Assembly: GCF_052180215.1 (NCBI RefSeq)
Contig: NZ_CP197471.1
Location: 1,150,001-1,214,000 of the forward strand
Length of the DNA stretch: 64,000 nt
From: Pseudoneobacillus sp052180215
Lineage (GTDB): Bacteria; Bacillota; Bacilli; Bacillales; Cytobacillaceae
Direction: 5' to 3'
How positions within the stretch are numbered: position 1 is the first letter of the stretch; each line of letters opens with the position of its first letter. The notes under the pieces were generated by a model. The model was not told where the DNA came from. It searched no databases and saw only the letters and a program-made list of their open reading frames with translations. Shown piece by piece: positions 44,600 to 53,112 of this stretch. The position numbers and the translations under genes are program-made.

Positions 44600-45616
44600 T
44601 TGAACAAAACAATTATTAAAGATCAATTAAACCGTCCATTAAGAGATTTGCGGATATCGGTAATAGACCGTTGTAATTTTCGATGTCAATATTGTATGCC
44701 TGCAGAAATTTTCGGTCCTGATTTTGCCTTTTTGCCAAAAAGTGAGCTAATGACCTATGAAGAAATAGAAAGATTAGCTAAAATTTTTGTTAGTCTTGGA
44801 GTAGAAAAAATTAGACTTACTGGCGGGGAACCACTGTTACGAAAGGACATTTCTGTGTTAGTGGAGAAGTTAAGTCAAATTGATGGTTTAAGTGATATTG
44901 GATTAACAACGAACGGTGTATTATTACCACAACATGCAAAATCATTAAGAGAAGCAGGATTAAAACGAGTAAATGTAAGTTTAGATAGTTTAAATGATCA
45001 ATTATTTGGTGAAATTAATGGGCGTAATATTGGAACGAAACCGGTACTCGATGGAATAGATGCTGCCATAAAAGCGGGTCTTGGTGTGAAAATTAATATG
45101 GTAGTTAAAAAGGGATTAAATGATTCGGAAATTCTACCTATGGCAGAATATTGTAAAAATGAAGGTTTACAGCTCCGATATATTGAATATATGGATGTTG
45201 GAGCAACCAATGGTTGGCGTATGGATGATGTTGTTACAAAAAAAGAAATATACCATATTTTAAAAAATAAATACGAACTAGAACCAGTTGATCCTGATTA
45301 TTTCGGTGAGGTGGCTAAAAGATATCGTTATAAGGGAACAGATACCGATGTAGGATTTATCACTTCCGTTTCTGAGTCTTTTTGTTCAAGCTGCACTCGG
45401 TCTAGATTGTCGGCAAATGGACAGCTATTCACTTGTTTATTTAATGGAAATGGACACGACATTCGTGATTTTATGCGCAGTGGTGTAACAGATGAAGAAA
45501 TTATCAAACGAATTACAGATATATGGAATCATCGTAATGACCGATATTCGGATGAACGTACAGCCGAAACAAATAAAAATCGGAAAAAGATAGAAATGTC
45601 TTATATTGGTGGATAA
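44600..45616 (+). CDS. moaA: GTP 3',8-cyclase MoaA
   Basis: First step of molybdenum cofactor synthesis, radical SAM cyclisation of GTP, 338 residues. N-terminal cluster CNFRCQYC near residue 24; RLTGGEPLLR; second cluster CSSCTRSRLSANGQLFTC near residue 265; C-terminal GG needed for activity is present (SYIGG). It starts at a TTG behind a weak GGAGTTG site. Supports nitrate reductase and other Mo enzymes under the Fnr-controlled program; the other genes (moaB/C/D/E) are outside the window. Confidence 0.95.
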   Translation: MNKTIIKDQLNRPLRDLRISVIDRCNFRCQYCMPAEIFGPDFAFLPKSELMTYEEIERLAKIFVSLGVEKIRLTGGEPLLRKDISVLVEKLSQIDGLSDIGLTTNGVLLPQHAKSLREAGLKRVNVSLDSLNDQLFGEINGRNIGTKPVLDGIDAAIKAGLGVKINMVVKKGLNDSEILPMAEYCKNEGLQLRYIEYMDVGATNGWRMDDVVTKKEIYHILKNKYELEPVDPDYFGEVAKRYRYKGTDTDVGFITSVSESFCSSCTRSRLSANGQLFTCLFNGNGHDIRDFMRSGVTDEEIIKRITDIWNHRNDRYSDERTAETNKNRKKIEMSYIGG

Positions 45617-45655
45617 AGAAACAGGCTGCTAAATATGCAGCCTGTTTCTTTATTA
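45613..45655 (+). terminator. Terminator after moaA
   Basis: A 17-bp perfect stem (45613-45629 with 45637-45653) starting within the moaA stop. Confidence 0.85.
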
Positions 45656-45716
45656 TGGTTAAGGAATTTATAAATTTTAAACTTGTGGATAGCTTTAGAG
45701 AAAGTTTTTCGTAATC

Positions 45717-45835
45717 CAGCTCCAGCGCCTAGCCCCTCGAGGTCAAATAACCTGTAGTGTAAGAAGTCAAAGTGCAGACTTCTTACACTACAGAACATTT
45801 GCTTGTCGGGGCTGATCGAGGCGCTTGCGCTTTTT
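45717..45835. repeat. Dispersed hairpin repeat, short full copy
   Basis: A 119-bp copy of the 36162 element, lacking its first 36 or so bases and the extra hairpin. The inner stem (45752-45768 with 45777-45793) is a perfect 17 bp and differs from the other copy by paired, compensatory changes. It ends just before the stop codon of the ric gene. Confidence 0.85.
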
Positions 45836-45839
45836 GTTC

Positions 45840-46538
45840 TTATAAATATCTTGGAAATAAAATATTGTTTTCTAAATGCACATGCATGAAGGTTTCACCT
45901 TCTAAGTCTTCTAAACGCTTGTATACAAGACGGTAAGTACCACATGCATCAATTGGTAACTCAAAATCGGATGTAATAGAACGTATTTCCCTTAGAATCT
46001 CACCTGCTGCATCATGTTCTTTTTCCAGCTGGGCCATCTCTTTTAATGCTTCTTCCCGATTTTCAACACTGCCATCTTCAAGCTTTAAAATTAATGGAAA
46101 AGAAAATTCCTCTTCTTTTTTTGTATGTTCTAAAAGTTCTTTTTTCAATTCGTAGAATAGCTCATACACTCTTAATAATTCTGGGTGACGATCTCCGTGA
46201 ACTTTTGCCACTTTTGTAACATATGGACTTAATGAACCGAGTTCTTCCTCTAGTGGACGATGGTATCTTTCGATTACATGATCAATAATCGCTTTAGAAT
46301 CAGACTTCATCCACACTTCCATATCATTTTGTTCATTATTCTCTTTTTTTTCGTATAGGTCTTTTAATTCTTCAATTAGACTTTCTAAATTGACACGGTT
46401 TGCTGTAGCAGCCGTTACTAATGGCGTATTCCCACCGCAACAAAAGTCAATTCGGTTACGTTTAAACACATCGCTTGATTTAGGGAAATCATTAACAATA
46501 TCTCTTACTAATGATTGTTCTGTAAATGGGAAATTCAT
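45840..46538 (-). CDS. ric: Di-iron iron-sulfur cluster repair protein RIC (ScdA/YtfE)
   Basis: A 232-residue repair protein for clusters damaged by nitric oxide or oxidants. The N-terminal ScdA domain (residues 1-60) has DFCCGGNTPL; the hemerythrin-like four-helix domain carries His and Glu ligands: HVIERYHRPLEEE, HGDRHPEL, HTKKEEEFSFP, EKEHDAAGE and HVHLENNILFPRY. The ATG at 46538 follows AAGGAGG, discarding eight upstream residues of the frame. A FNR box lies upstream. Confidence 0.93.
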   Translation of the reverse strand: MNFPFTEQSLVRDIVNDFPKSSDVFKRNRIDFCCGGNTPLVTAATANRVNLESLIEELKDLYEKKENNEQNDMEVWMKSDSKAIIDHVIERYHRPLEEELGSLSPYVTKVAKVHGDRHPELLRVYELFYELKKELLEHTKKEEEFSFPLILKLEDGSVENREEALKEMAQLEKEHDAAGEILREIRSITSDFELPIDACGTYRLVYKRLEDLEGETFMHVHLENNILFPRYL

Positions 46539-46592
46539 ATGAAAAATCCTCCTTATTATCATGAATCTAAATATTTATTGGTTTACTACCTA

Positions 46593-46635
46593 AGGATACT
46601 GTAAAGAGGTTTAAAGGTTGGTGACATGTATCACA
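46593..46635 (-). promoter_or_regulatory. FNR-dependent promoter of ric
   Basis: GGTGACATGTATCACA (46620-46635), one mismatch to the FNR palindrome, and TATCCT on the minus strand at 46593-46598. A start at 46586 puts the box centre 41.5 bases upstream, as for the radical SAM promoter. Confidence 0.6.
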
Positions 46636-46795
46636 CCAAAACGATATATTTTTGACAACTTTATTAACATGTTTATAGGATTTAGAATAAATATCCTTAG
46701 GTGTGAAGTTTGCCATGTTTTTTCCTGTCAGTTAATCTTATAATAGGTTTACATGTTCAATTAATAACAAAGTAAAACCTGTAGGAGTGGATATG

Positions 46796-48061
46796 ATGCT
46801 AGAAAAAAGAAATCCTATTGCCATCAGTAAAGCGGTTCAAATGGTAATGGATTATCAAATACAAGGAATAACAGAATACATACCGATAACTGAATCCTAT
46901 GGAAGATACTTATCAGAAGATTTAGTAGCAACAAGTGATGTACCTCATTTTGACCGGGCACCTTATGATGGATATGCTATCCGTTCAATCGATACCAAAA
47001 AGGCATCCCAGGATAGTCCAATAACTTTTGAGGTCATTGATGAAATTGGTGCGGGAATGGTTACAAATAAAAAATTGGGCCCTTTTCAAGCAGTAAGGAT
47101 TATGACTGGTGCTATGATGCCAGAAGAAGCAGATGCTGTAGTCATGTTAGAATTAGCAAAAGATTACAAAGAAAATAACCAAGCTTTTATGAGTATTAAG
47201 CGTTCATTCAAAAATGGGGATAATGTCTCTTTTCAAGGAGAGGATGCAAAAAAAGGCGAGGTATTAGTAAAAAAAGGAGCATTTATAAACCCAGGGATTC
47301 AAGCGATGCTAGCTACATTCGGTTATGATAAGGTCCCTGTAGCTCGAAAGCCAAAAGTTGGACTTTTTGCTACTGGTACAGAGCTTTTAGAAGTTGGTGA
47401 TGACCTTGTTCCAGGAAAGATTCGTAATAGTAATTCCTATATGATTTCTGCACAAATTGAACGCGTAGGAGCAGAAGTGGTTTACTTTGGAAAATTAGCG
47501 GATGACTTTGATACATGTTTTAATGCTATAAAAGATTCTCTAACAAAAGTAGATATATTATTGACAACTGGTGGTGTATCAGTTGGTGATTATGATTATC
47601 TTCCAGCGATTTATAAAAAGCTTGGAGCCGAAGTGTTGTTTAATAAAGTCGCAATGCGTCCTGGTAGTGTTTCGACTGTTGCACAACTAAATGGGAAGCT
47701 ATTATTTGGATTATCTGGTAATCCTTCTGCTTGTTATGTTGGTTTTGAATTGTTTGCAAGACCTATTATTAGAAGAATATTATTATCCGATCGTCCACAT
47801 TTAAGGAAAGAGCAGGCAATATTAGAAGCCGACTTTCCAAAAGCAAATCCATTTATGAGATTTGTTCGCAGCCATGTATATGTGGAAAATGGTGTTATAA
47901 AAGTAGAACCCAGTGGTCTTGATAAATCTAATATTGTCATGAGCCTTGCTGGAGCCAATTCTCTTATGATTTTACCTGGTGGAACAAGGGGATATGAAAA
48001 GGGAACAAAGGTAGATGTATTACTCTTGGAAGATCAAACGGGTAGTGAGTGGCCTTGGTAA
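46796..48061 (+). CDS. moeA: Molybdopterin molybdenumtransferase MoeA
   Basis: Inserts molybdate into adenylated molybdopterin, 421 residues. Contains VPHFDRAPYDGYAIRS, EIGAGMVTNKKLGPFQAVRI then MTGAMMPEEADAVV, and the MPT-binding TGGVSVGDYDYLP. A GTG at 46787 and ATGs at 46793 and 46796 compete; GGAG at 46784 favours the ATG at 46796 and homologues start MLEKR. The 3' end overlaps mobB by 13 bases. Confidence 0.94.
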   Translation: MLEKRNPIAISKAVQMVMDYQIQGITEYIPITESYGRYLSEDLVATSDVPHFDRAPYDGYAIRSIDTKKASQDSPITFEVIDEIGAGMVTNKKLGPFQAVRIMTGAMMPEEADAVVMLELAKDYKENNQAFMSIKRSFKNGDNVSFQGEDAKKGEVLVKKGAFINPGIQAMLATFGYDKVPVARKPKVGLFATGTELLEVGDDLVPGKIRNSNSYMISAQIERVGAEVVYFGKLADDFDTCFNAIKDSLTKVDILLTTGGVSVGDYDYLPAIYKKLGAEVLFNKVAMRPGSVSTVAQLNGKLLFGLSGNPSACYVGFELFARPIIRRILLSDRPHLRKEQAILEADFPKANPFMRFVRSHVYVENGVIKVEPSGLDKSNIVMSLAGANSLMILPGGTRGYEKGTKVDVLLLEDQTGSEWPW

Positions 48062-48594
48062 AGCCCTATATATTTCAAATAGTTGGCTATCAAAATTGTG
48101 GAAAAACGACTCTAATCAATACATTGATTAAAAATCTATCCCCTAAAAATATAGAAGTAGGCATAATTAAACACCATGGACATGGTGGAAGACCTGATAT
48201 AAATGAAGAAAAAGATGCCGCCAAGTATATTCAATCCGGAGCTAAAGCATCGATTGTCGAAGGTGATGGGCGTTTAATTTTACAGGCAGAAAAAAAGAAG
48301 TGGACGCTGGAAGAACAAATAAAAAGTTTGCATTCCTTTGAACTTGACCTACTCCTAATTGAGGGTCATAAACTTGCCGAGTTTCCTAAAGCTCTAATCA
48401 TAAAAAATACAGAGGATTTACATTTGATTAAAGAATTATCCAATATAAAGGTTGTCTTCTTTTGGAATGAAAGAATTATACCTGAAGGAATCGAGTTGCC
48501 AACATTTTTATTAAATCGTGTAGAAGGTTTAAATTGGATGATTAAGCATTTGGAAATGAAATCAACCGGAACGATGAACAACCAATCCATATAA
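48049..48594 (+). CDS. mobB: Molybdopterin-guanine dinucleotide biosynthesis adapter MobB
   Basis: A 181-residue P-loop protein: FQIVGYQNCGKTTLINTLIK (Walker A near residue 12), then VGIIKHHGHGG and a conserved LLLIEGHKLAEFPK. It helps MobA attach GMP to the cofactor; mobA is not in the window. The start is GTG at 48049, within moeA; TTG at 48055 is possible. Both genes are thus translated together. Confidence 0.92.
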   Translation: MALVKPYIFQIVGYQNCGKTTLINTLIKNLSPKNIEVGIIKHHGHGGRPDINEEKDAAKYIQSGAKASIVEGDGRLILQAEKKKWTLEEQIKSLHSFELDLLLIEGHKLAEFPKALIIKNTEDLHLIKELSNIKVVFFWNERIIPEGIELPTFLLNRVEGLNWMIKHLEMKSTGTMNNQSI

Positions 48595-48622
48595 ATGATT
48601 TAAAAGTTAATAAAATGTGAAG

Positions 48623-48650
48623 AGAAGGCAGAATTGCCTTCTTTCTTTAT
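48623..48650 (+). terminator. Terminator after mobB
   Basis: AGAAGGCA/TGCCTTCT hairpin then TTCTTT. Confidence 0.75.
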
Positions 48651-48728
48651 TATGAAGTGATAATGTTCACTTTTTTACTTGTACATTTCTTATATATTGG
48701 AAATAAGCAATCAAGGAGAGTGATTTCC

Positions 48729-49451
48729 ATGAAGGTATTTCTACCAAAACAACATGGTGCATGGGCAATGTTAATCATACCATTTTGGCTTGGAGTCGCA
48801 GCAACAAGCATGATATGGCAGCATGTTCCTTTTTTTATTGGTTGGTTGTTTCTTTATTTAGCAACGTATCCAATGTTGCTATTGTTTAAAGGAAAGAAAA
48901 TGGCCTTTCATATCAAATGGTCTTTCATATATATGGTACCTGCACTTTTATTTTTATCCATCCCTATATGGCACCAGCCAAAACTTTTCTATTTTGGCAT
49001 TATGATGATTCCTTTCTTTTTTATTAATGCGTATTACTCAAGCAGGAATCAAGATCGATCATTAGGAAATGATGTTAGTGCTGTATTTACTTTTGCTATA
49101 GCTGGAGTTGCAAGCGGATACCTAGTCTCAGAGGAAATGACAGCTAATATCATATTAGTATTCATCACAAGCTTTTTGTTTTTTATTGGTTGCACTTTTT
49201 ATGTGAAAACAATGATTAGGGAAAAAAAGAATCATTCTTTTAAGTGGGTTTCATGGGGGTATCACTTATTTGCCACTATTTTATGGATACTTTTGGGTGA
49301 ATGGCTGATTTTTTTAGCCTTTCTACCTAGCTTAATAAGATCGATTGTTTTTTATGGTAGGTCCATTTCGGCTAAAAAAGTGGGGATATATGAAATCATA
49401 AATGCTGCGATCTTCTTTTGTTTTATCTTTATCCGTCTCATATTAGGTTGA
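48729..49451 (+). CDS. ywiC: YwiC-like membrane protein
   Basis: A 240-residue protein of about seven membrane helices starting MKVFLPKQHGAWAMLIIPFW, the YwiC family mark. In B. subtilis ywiC is beside fnr and narK, so its presence in this Fnr/Moco group repeats the known association. Function unknown. AAGGAGAG precedes the ATG at 48729; the frame opens earlier at 48657 without a ribosome site. Confidence 0.87.
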   Translation: MKVFLPKQHGAWAMLIIPFWLGVAATSMIWQHVPFFIGWLFLYLATYPMLLLFKGKKMAFHIKWSFIYMVPALLFLSIPIWHQPKLFYFGIMMIPFFFINAYYSSRNQDRSLGNDVSAVFTFAIAGVASGYLVSEEMTANIILVFITSFLFFIGCTFYVKTMIREKKNHSFKWVSWGYHLFATILWILLGEWLIFLAFLPSLIRSIVFYGRSISAKKVGIYEIINAAIFFCFIFIRLILG

Positions 49452-49579
49452 AAGTAACGAACTATTGCTCAGGAAATAATTTGTCATACTTTGGAATATC
49501 TTGTTGGAGAAAATTGCCGATGTTTTCTTTTATGAAAAGGTAATACTATTAATGATATTTCAAAGAAGGGATGGTTATA

Positions 49580-49759
49580 ATGGGCCAAAGCCATGTTTTT
49601 AAATCGGGACATAAAGCACCTAATAACGGATATTATATTGAAATTGGAGATACTGGGGATAATGTTGTAAATCCAAAAAAAATCAAATTAAATGCAGGGG
49701 ACCCTTTCCCAGAAACATCTAATGATAAGCGTCATTGGACTTATGTAAGAAAACCTTAA
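49580..49759 (+). CDS. yjzC: YjzC family small protein
   Basis: A 59-residue soluble protein, MGQSHVFKSGHKAPNNGYYI then IGDTGDNVVNPKKIKLNAGD, matching B. subtilis YjzC (59 residues). An earlier in-frame ATG at 49571 sits on the GAAGGG ribosome site, so the ATG at 49580 is preferred. Function unknown. It starts the yjz-yja-comZ-fab block seen in B. subtilis. Confidence 0.93.
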   Translation: MGQSHVFKSGHKAPNNGYYIEIGDTGDNVVNPKKIKLNAGDPFPETSNDKRHWTYVRKP

Positions 49760-49766
49760 AAAAATG

Positions 49767-49799
49767 AAAAAGCCATCCGAAATGTGGATGGCTTTTTAT
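49767..49799. terminator. Bidirectional terminator between yjzC and yjzD
   Basis: AAAAAGCCATCC and GGATGGCTTTTT, perfect 12 bp. Confidence 0.9.
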
Positions 49800-49814
49800 C
49801 ATGAGAACAGTGTA

Positions 49815-50009
49815 TTAATGTGCCCCATGATGTTCAACAGGATCATTGGGAATGATTAGCGAAACGATAAATAGTAAAACGGTTACAATCACTGCAAGAA
49901 TCGTTCCAGTAACAAAGTTGAATTCAGTTCCACTCATGGAAGATACAACATAATTAAGCATTTGAACTAAAAGGAATGTCCAAAAGAATGTCCAAAAGTA
50001 ACGCATCAT
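49815..50009 (-). CDS. yjzD: DUF2929 membrane protein YjzD
   Basis: A 64-residue protein with two membrane helices (about residues 5-25 and 33-55), starting MMRYFWTFFWTFLLVQ and ending DPVEHHGAH. It matches DUF2929/YjzD by length and place. The first two codons are both Met, and AGAGGTG lies just upstream. Function unknown. Confidence 0.9.
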   Translation of the reverse strand: MMRYFWTFFWTFLLVQMLNYVVSSMSGTEFNFVTGTILAVIVTVLLFIVSLIIPNDPVEHHGAH

Positions 50010-50147
50010 AATTCACCTCTTACTATTTTATAAATTGCCTTGCCTAAATTAGGCTTTCTTGCCTTATATTTTCCCCTATCATCTTACCATATGAAAGACA
50101 AATGTGAAACGTTGAATAGAGTAAAAACACATTTAAATTGTTTATCT

Positions 50148-50320
50148 GGCTCTTTTCTGAAACTTTGTTGCTTTTTGTAACTAATAAATAGGCATTTCAC
50201 AATATAGGTTGTTAAACTCATATGAAATTTAAGAAAAGAGCTGAGCACTTATTAAGAGAGCCTGTAAAAATCCGGCTTTAGGGATTTTTACGAAGACCAC
50301 AATCTATACGAAAACAGCTT
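50148..50320. repeat. Element of ~173 bp, left copy of an inverted pair
   Basis: Reads GGCTCTTTTCTGAAACTTTG to CTATACGAAAACAGC; the reverse complement of the right copy at 51215-51389 agrees over nearly its full length with about a dozen differences by eye. It contains a 10-bp perfect hairpin (GTAAAAATCC/GGATTTTTAC) and a larger GCTCTTTTC/GAAAAGAGC fold. It is flanked by TTTATCT on both sides, a possible 7-bp target duplication. The rest of 50010-50440 shows no gene. Confidence 0.85.
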
Positions 50321-50440
50321 TTATCTCGAGTATAAAGAAAAGCTTTATTTTAAAATATGTTATTTTATAGGCATTTTCCCTTTCAAATATTGTGAAAATA
50401 CATACAATAATAAAGGAAATTAGATAAAGGAGATTTCGTT

Positions 50441-51175
50441 ATGAAGAACCGAAACTTTAAACTGGAAACGGAATGGAATATGATTCATTACTCCGAAAAG
50501 CCAAATGGTTTTGGTATCCTCATAATCGGAGATGAGAGACATTTCGTTGATGAACAAAAAAGCTTCTGGTTACAAAATGAGGGGAAGCAGTATTTAATGA
50601 ATCATCTAAAAGAAAAGGGATATACCATATTCTATTCGAATTTATATGGAAAGCATTGGGGGAATGAAAAAGCGTATAAAATGGCAGAAAGACTTTATCA
50701 TCACATAATGAGAACGGAAATATTAAATAGTAAAATCCATATTATTGCAGAGGGAATGGGAGCCCTTATTGTTTTAAATCTTTTAAAAAATTTAAAGGGG
50801 AACGTTCGGTCTATCGTTCTCTTGAATCCTATCCTTTCCTTAAAACATCAGTTAGAACAAGAAAAAGAATCTAAATTTTTTTATAAAAAGCTTTTAAAAG
50901 AGATTTCTGAATCGTATGAGATTGAAAAAGAAAAGGTTGAGGAGCAAGTGGTTCTAATGGAAGGAACAAACGAGGTCCCGCATGTACCGATTAAGATCAT
51001 ACATGTATTATCCAATAGACGTGCTTATCAAAATTCAGAGGTTTCCAAAAGGATAGTTTCAAACTGGGAAAAACAAAATGACCATATTCAATCCACTTTT
51101 TTGTTGCCAGAAAAGAAAGGGCAATTAGGTCCGATTATGAGCCATTTTTTTCAACAATTTGAAAAAGAATTATAA
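50441..51175 (+). CDS. yjaU: Alpha/beta hydrolase-like protein YjaU
   Basis: A 244-residue protein in the yjaU position, with the alpha/beta hydrolase core order (GILIIGDE strand, HIIAEGMGALIVLNLLK elbow, VLLNPILS, KIIHVLSN). The nucleophile elbow reads EGMGA where GxSxG is expected, so the catalytic Ser is missing, and no clear Asp-His pair follows. It is probably a non-catalytic relative. AAAGGAG precedes the ATG. It is bracketed by two inverted repeats. Confidence 0.72.
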   Translation: MKNRNFKLETEWNMIHYSEKPNGFGILIIGDERHFVDEQKSFWLQNEGKQYLMNHLKEKGYTIFYSNLYGKHWGNEKAYKMAERLYHHIMRTEILNSKIHIIAEGMGALIVLNLLKNLKGNVRSIVLLNPILSLKHQLEQEKESKFFYKKLLKEISESYEIEKEKVEEQVVLMEGTNEVPHVPIKIIHVLSNRRAYQNSEVSKRIVSNWEKQNDHIQSTFLLPEKKGQLGPIMSHFFQQFEKEL

Positions 51176-51214
51176 ATTACAACCTTTACGCATAGGATAC
51201 AATGAAGTTTGCTT

Positions 51215-51389
51215 AAAGCTGTTTTCGTATAGATTGTGGTTCTCGTAAAAATCCCTAAAGCCGGATTTTTACAGGCTCTCTTAATAAGAGCTCAGCTCTT
51301 TTCTTCATTTTAGTATGAGTTTAACACCCTATATAGTGAAATGCCTATTTATTAGTTACAAATAGCAACAAAGTTTCAGAAAAGAGCCT
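51215..51389. repeat. Element of ~175 bp, right copy of an inverted pair
   Basis: Reverse complement of the left copy at 50148-50320. It starts AAGCTGTTTTCGTATAGATT and ends AAAGTTTCAGAAAAGAGCC. No clear target duplication flanks it. Together with the left copy it encloses only yjaU. The rest of 51176-51478 holds nothing else I can name. Confidence 0.85.
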
Positions 51390-51478
51390 TATAGAAAAGG
51401 TAAGTACTCGAGAAGGAAGTGGCACTTACCTTTTTACACAAAAAGGACTTTTATGCTTTTTTCTTAGGAGGATATGTA

Positions 51479-52300
51479 ATGGACAAGGTTATTATATTTG
51501 GAACATATGGTTTTGTTGGATATAGTACTTGTGTGAAGTTACTAGAAGAAGGCTATGAAGTGAATGGATATCATTTAGATATAGGGGAATTACAAGATAT
51601 AATAGAAAATAAAAAGTTAATGATTGGAAGAAATGCGAATTTTCAAGAACGTTCATTTGGAGAAGATACTCATATTCTTGAAGAAGATCGAGAAACAACT
51701 ATCATCATTTCATATTATGATTTCTTTCATACATTAGATGAAAAAAGATTTGTAAGCCATCCATTTATGAAACTGGATATGGCGCTTACTTGTAGACATC
51801 CTGACAAGTTAAAATTCGTATGTCTTTATCCTTACGAGTTTCTAAATGGGGTTCCCTTCCTCATTCAAGAACAAATAAATTGGCTGAAAAAATTTAATAG
51901 ACCGCTTCAAACTATTTATTTACCAACCGTTTATGGACCCTGGCAGCCAGAAACATTTTTATTTCAACAATATTATCTAAAGGAAGAAACAGACAAAATG
52001 GTATTTGATAAAAGAGAATGTATGATGGATGCCATATATATTGATGACCTGACAGATAAATTAGTTTCTCTTTTAAATATTAATGAATCGTCAAAAATTA
52101 TTTTACAAAGTGAAGAGGGGAATAAATGGTTAAAATGTGCAGAGTATTTAAATCTACAATCATTTTACCAAAATAGACAAAAGGAAGATTTACAAATTCA
52201 TGAAGATTGCCAAATCATAAAAGTTAAAGGCAATATTCCCTTAAGCGAGGCATTGAAACATCAAAAAAATCAAGCTGAAATTATAAAGAAGCTTTTATAG
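51479..52300 (+). CDS. yjaV: NAD(P)-binding Rossmann-fold protein YjaV
   Basis: A 273-residue atypical short-chain dehydrogenase/epimerase-like protein: MDKVIIFGTYGFVGYSTCVK carries the GxxGxxG loop, and LPTVYGPWQPETF and DDLTDKLVSLLN resemble extended SDR epimerases. No YxxxK triad is clear, so activity is doubtful. TTAGGAGGA selects the ATG at 51479. Position fits B. subtilis yjaV; there med follows, but here comZ does. Confidence 0.82.
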   Translation: MDKVIIFGTYGFVGYSTCVKLLEEGYEVNGYHLDIGELQDIIENKKLMIGRNANFQERSFGEDTHILEEDRETTIIISYYDFFHTLDEKRFVSHPFMKLDMALTCRHPDKLKFVCLYPYEFLNGVPFLIQEQINWLKKFNRPLQTIYLPTVYGPWQPETFLFQQYYLKEETDKMVFDKRECMMDAIYIDDLTDKLVSLLNINESSKIILQSEEGNKWLKCAEYLNLQSFYQNRQKEDLQIHEDCQIIKVKGNIPLSEALKHQKNQAEIIKKLL

Positions 52301-52399
52301 CTTCTTTTCATTTGTTTAATGACAGTATAAAATGAGAGTTAGTTTTAGGATTTTACATAGCTAAGCACAAACAACCATAAAAAATAAGGAGATTGGAAA

Positions 52400-52588
52400 A
52401 TGCAAGACAATTCAATGAAATTTTTACAAATAGCAATGAAGTACTTTCCAGAAGCACAGCAGCAATTAAACCAGGCTGGTGTTGAATTATCTATGGAAAT
52501 GATTCAGCCCTTGATGACTCTATTTACAAAAGTGATGAATGAAGCCTATGAATTAGGAAAAGAAGAAGCATTAGCGAATGAAAAATAA
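52400..52588 (+). CDS. comZ: Competence protein ComZ
   Basis: A 62-residue helical protein, MQDNSMKFLQIAMKYFPEAQ then QPLMTLFTKVMNEAYELGKE, matching ComZ (63 residues), a negative regulator of comG expression in B. subtilis. There it is co-transcribed behind med; here med is missing and comZ has its own AAGGAG site 100 bases after yjaV. Confidence 0.92.
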   Translation: MQDNSMKFLQIAMKYFPEAQQQLNQAGVELSMEMIQPLMTLFTKVMNEAYELGKEEALANEK

Positions 52589-52617
52589 GCAGCCATTAGA
52601 GCTGCTTATTTTTTTTT
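52584..52617. terminator. Bidirectional terminator between comZ and yjzB
   Basis: AATAAGCAGC/GCTGCTTATT with a T tract, overlapping the comZ stop. Confidence 0.85.
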
Positions 52618-52845
52618 GAGAAAATGTTTTTCGATTAATGGTGTTACTTTTGATAATAAAGGTTTAAGTTTACTAGCAGATTCCACAAGAGTATCAAATG
52701 TATTAAAAAGTTGTTCGTAATCAATGGTACTATTATTAGAATTTTCATTTTCGATTTCATCTATAGAATCATTTCTTCTTGTTTTATCTCCAAACATAAA
52801 CTTTGAAATCGGATCATCGCTTTGAGACCTTTTATTATTTGACAT
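52606..52845 (-). CDS. yjzB: Hypothetical protein in the yjzB position
   Basis: A 79-residue soluble protein, MSNNKRSQSDDPISKFMFGD then a Asn/Glu/Ser-rich linker and a helical end LKPLLSKVTPLIEKHFLKKK. Its length and its place between comZ and fabHA fit B. subtilis YjzB; sequence similarity cannot be checked here. GAGGTG 7 bases before the ATG at 52845 selects this start over GTG 52854. The pattern PISKFMFG recurs in small Bacillus proteins of the YppG/YqfQ kind. Confidence 0.7.
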   Translation of the reverse strand: MSNNKRSQSDDPISKFMFGDKTRRNDSIDEIENENSNNSTIDYEQLFNTFDTLVESASKLKPLLSKVTPLIEKHFLKKK

Positions 52846-52956
52846 TCCTATCACCTCAAAATTTTATACTCATTACTTTAGATTATGGTAAAAGGTTCTA
52901 ATGGTATGGGTTAATGCCTGAAATAAATACAAACTCTTGCAAGAAAGGAACAATAT

Positions 52957-52985
52957 TTGTTAAAATTAGTACCAAGTCATAATAA
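52957..52985 (+). promoter_or_regulatory. fabHA promoter with likely FapR operator
   Basis: TTGTTA, 17 bases, TAATAA. Inside lies TTAGTACCAAGTCATAA (52966-52982), which matches the FapR half site TTAGTACC with a degenerate second half. FapR represses the fab genes until malonyl-CoA builds up. The 128-base leader that follows shows nothing else. Confidence 0.5.
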
Positions 52986-53112
52986 TTGATTATAATATTA
53001 AAGAGAAACTATTTTAGTACAAATGAAAATGCTTATATGACGGATTAGATGGAAAGATAAAACTAGATATCAAATAACATCTGCTTTCCCTAAAAAAAGG
53101 AGTTGGATCATT

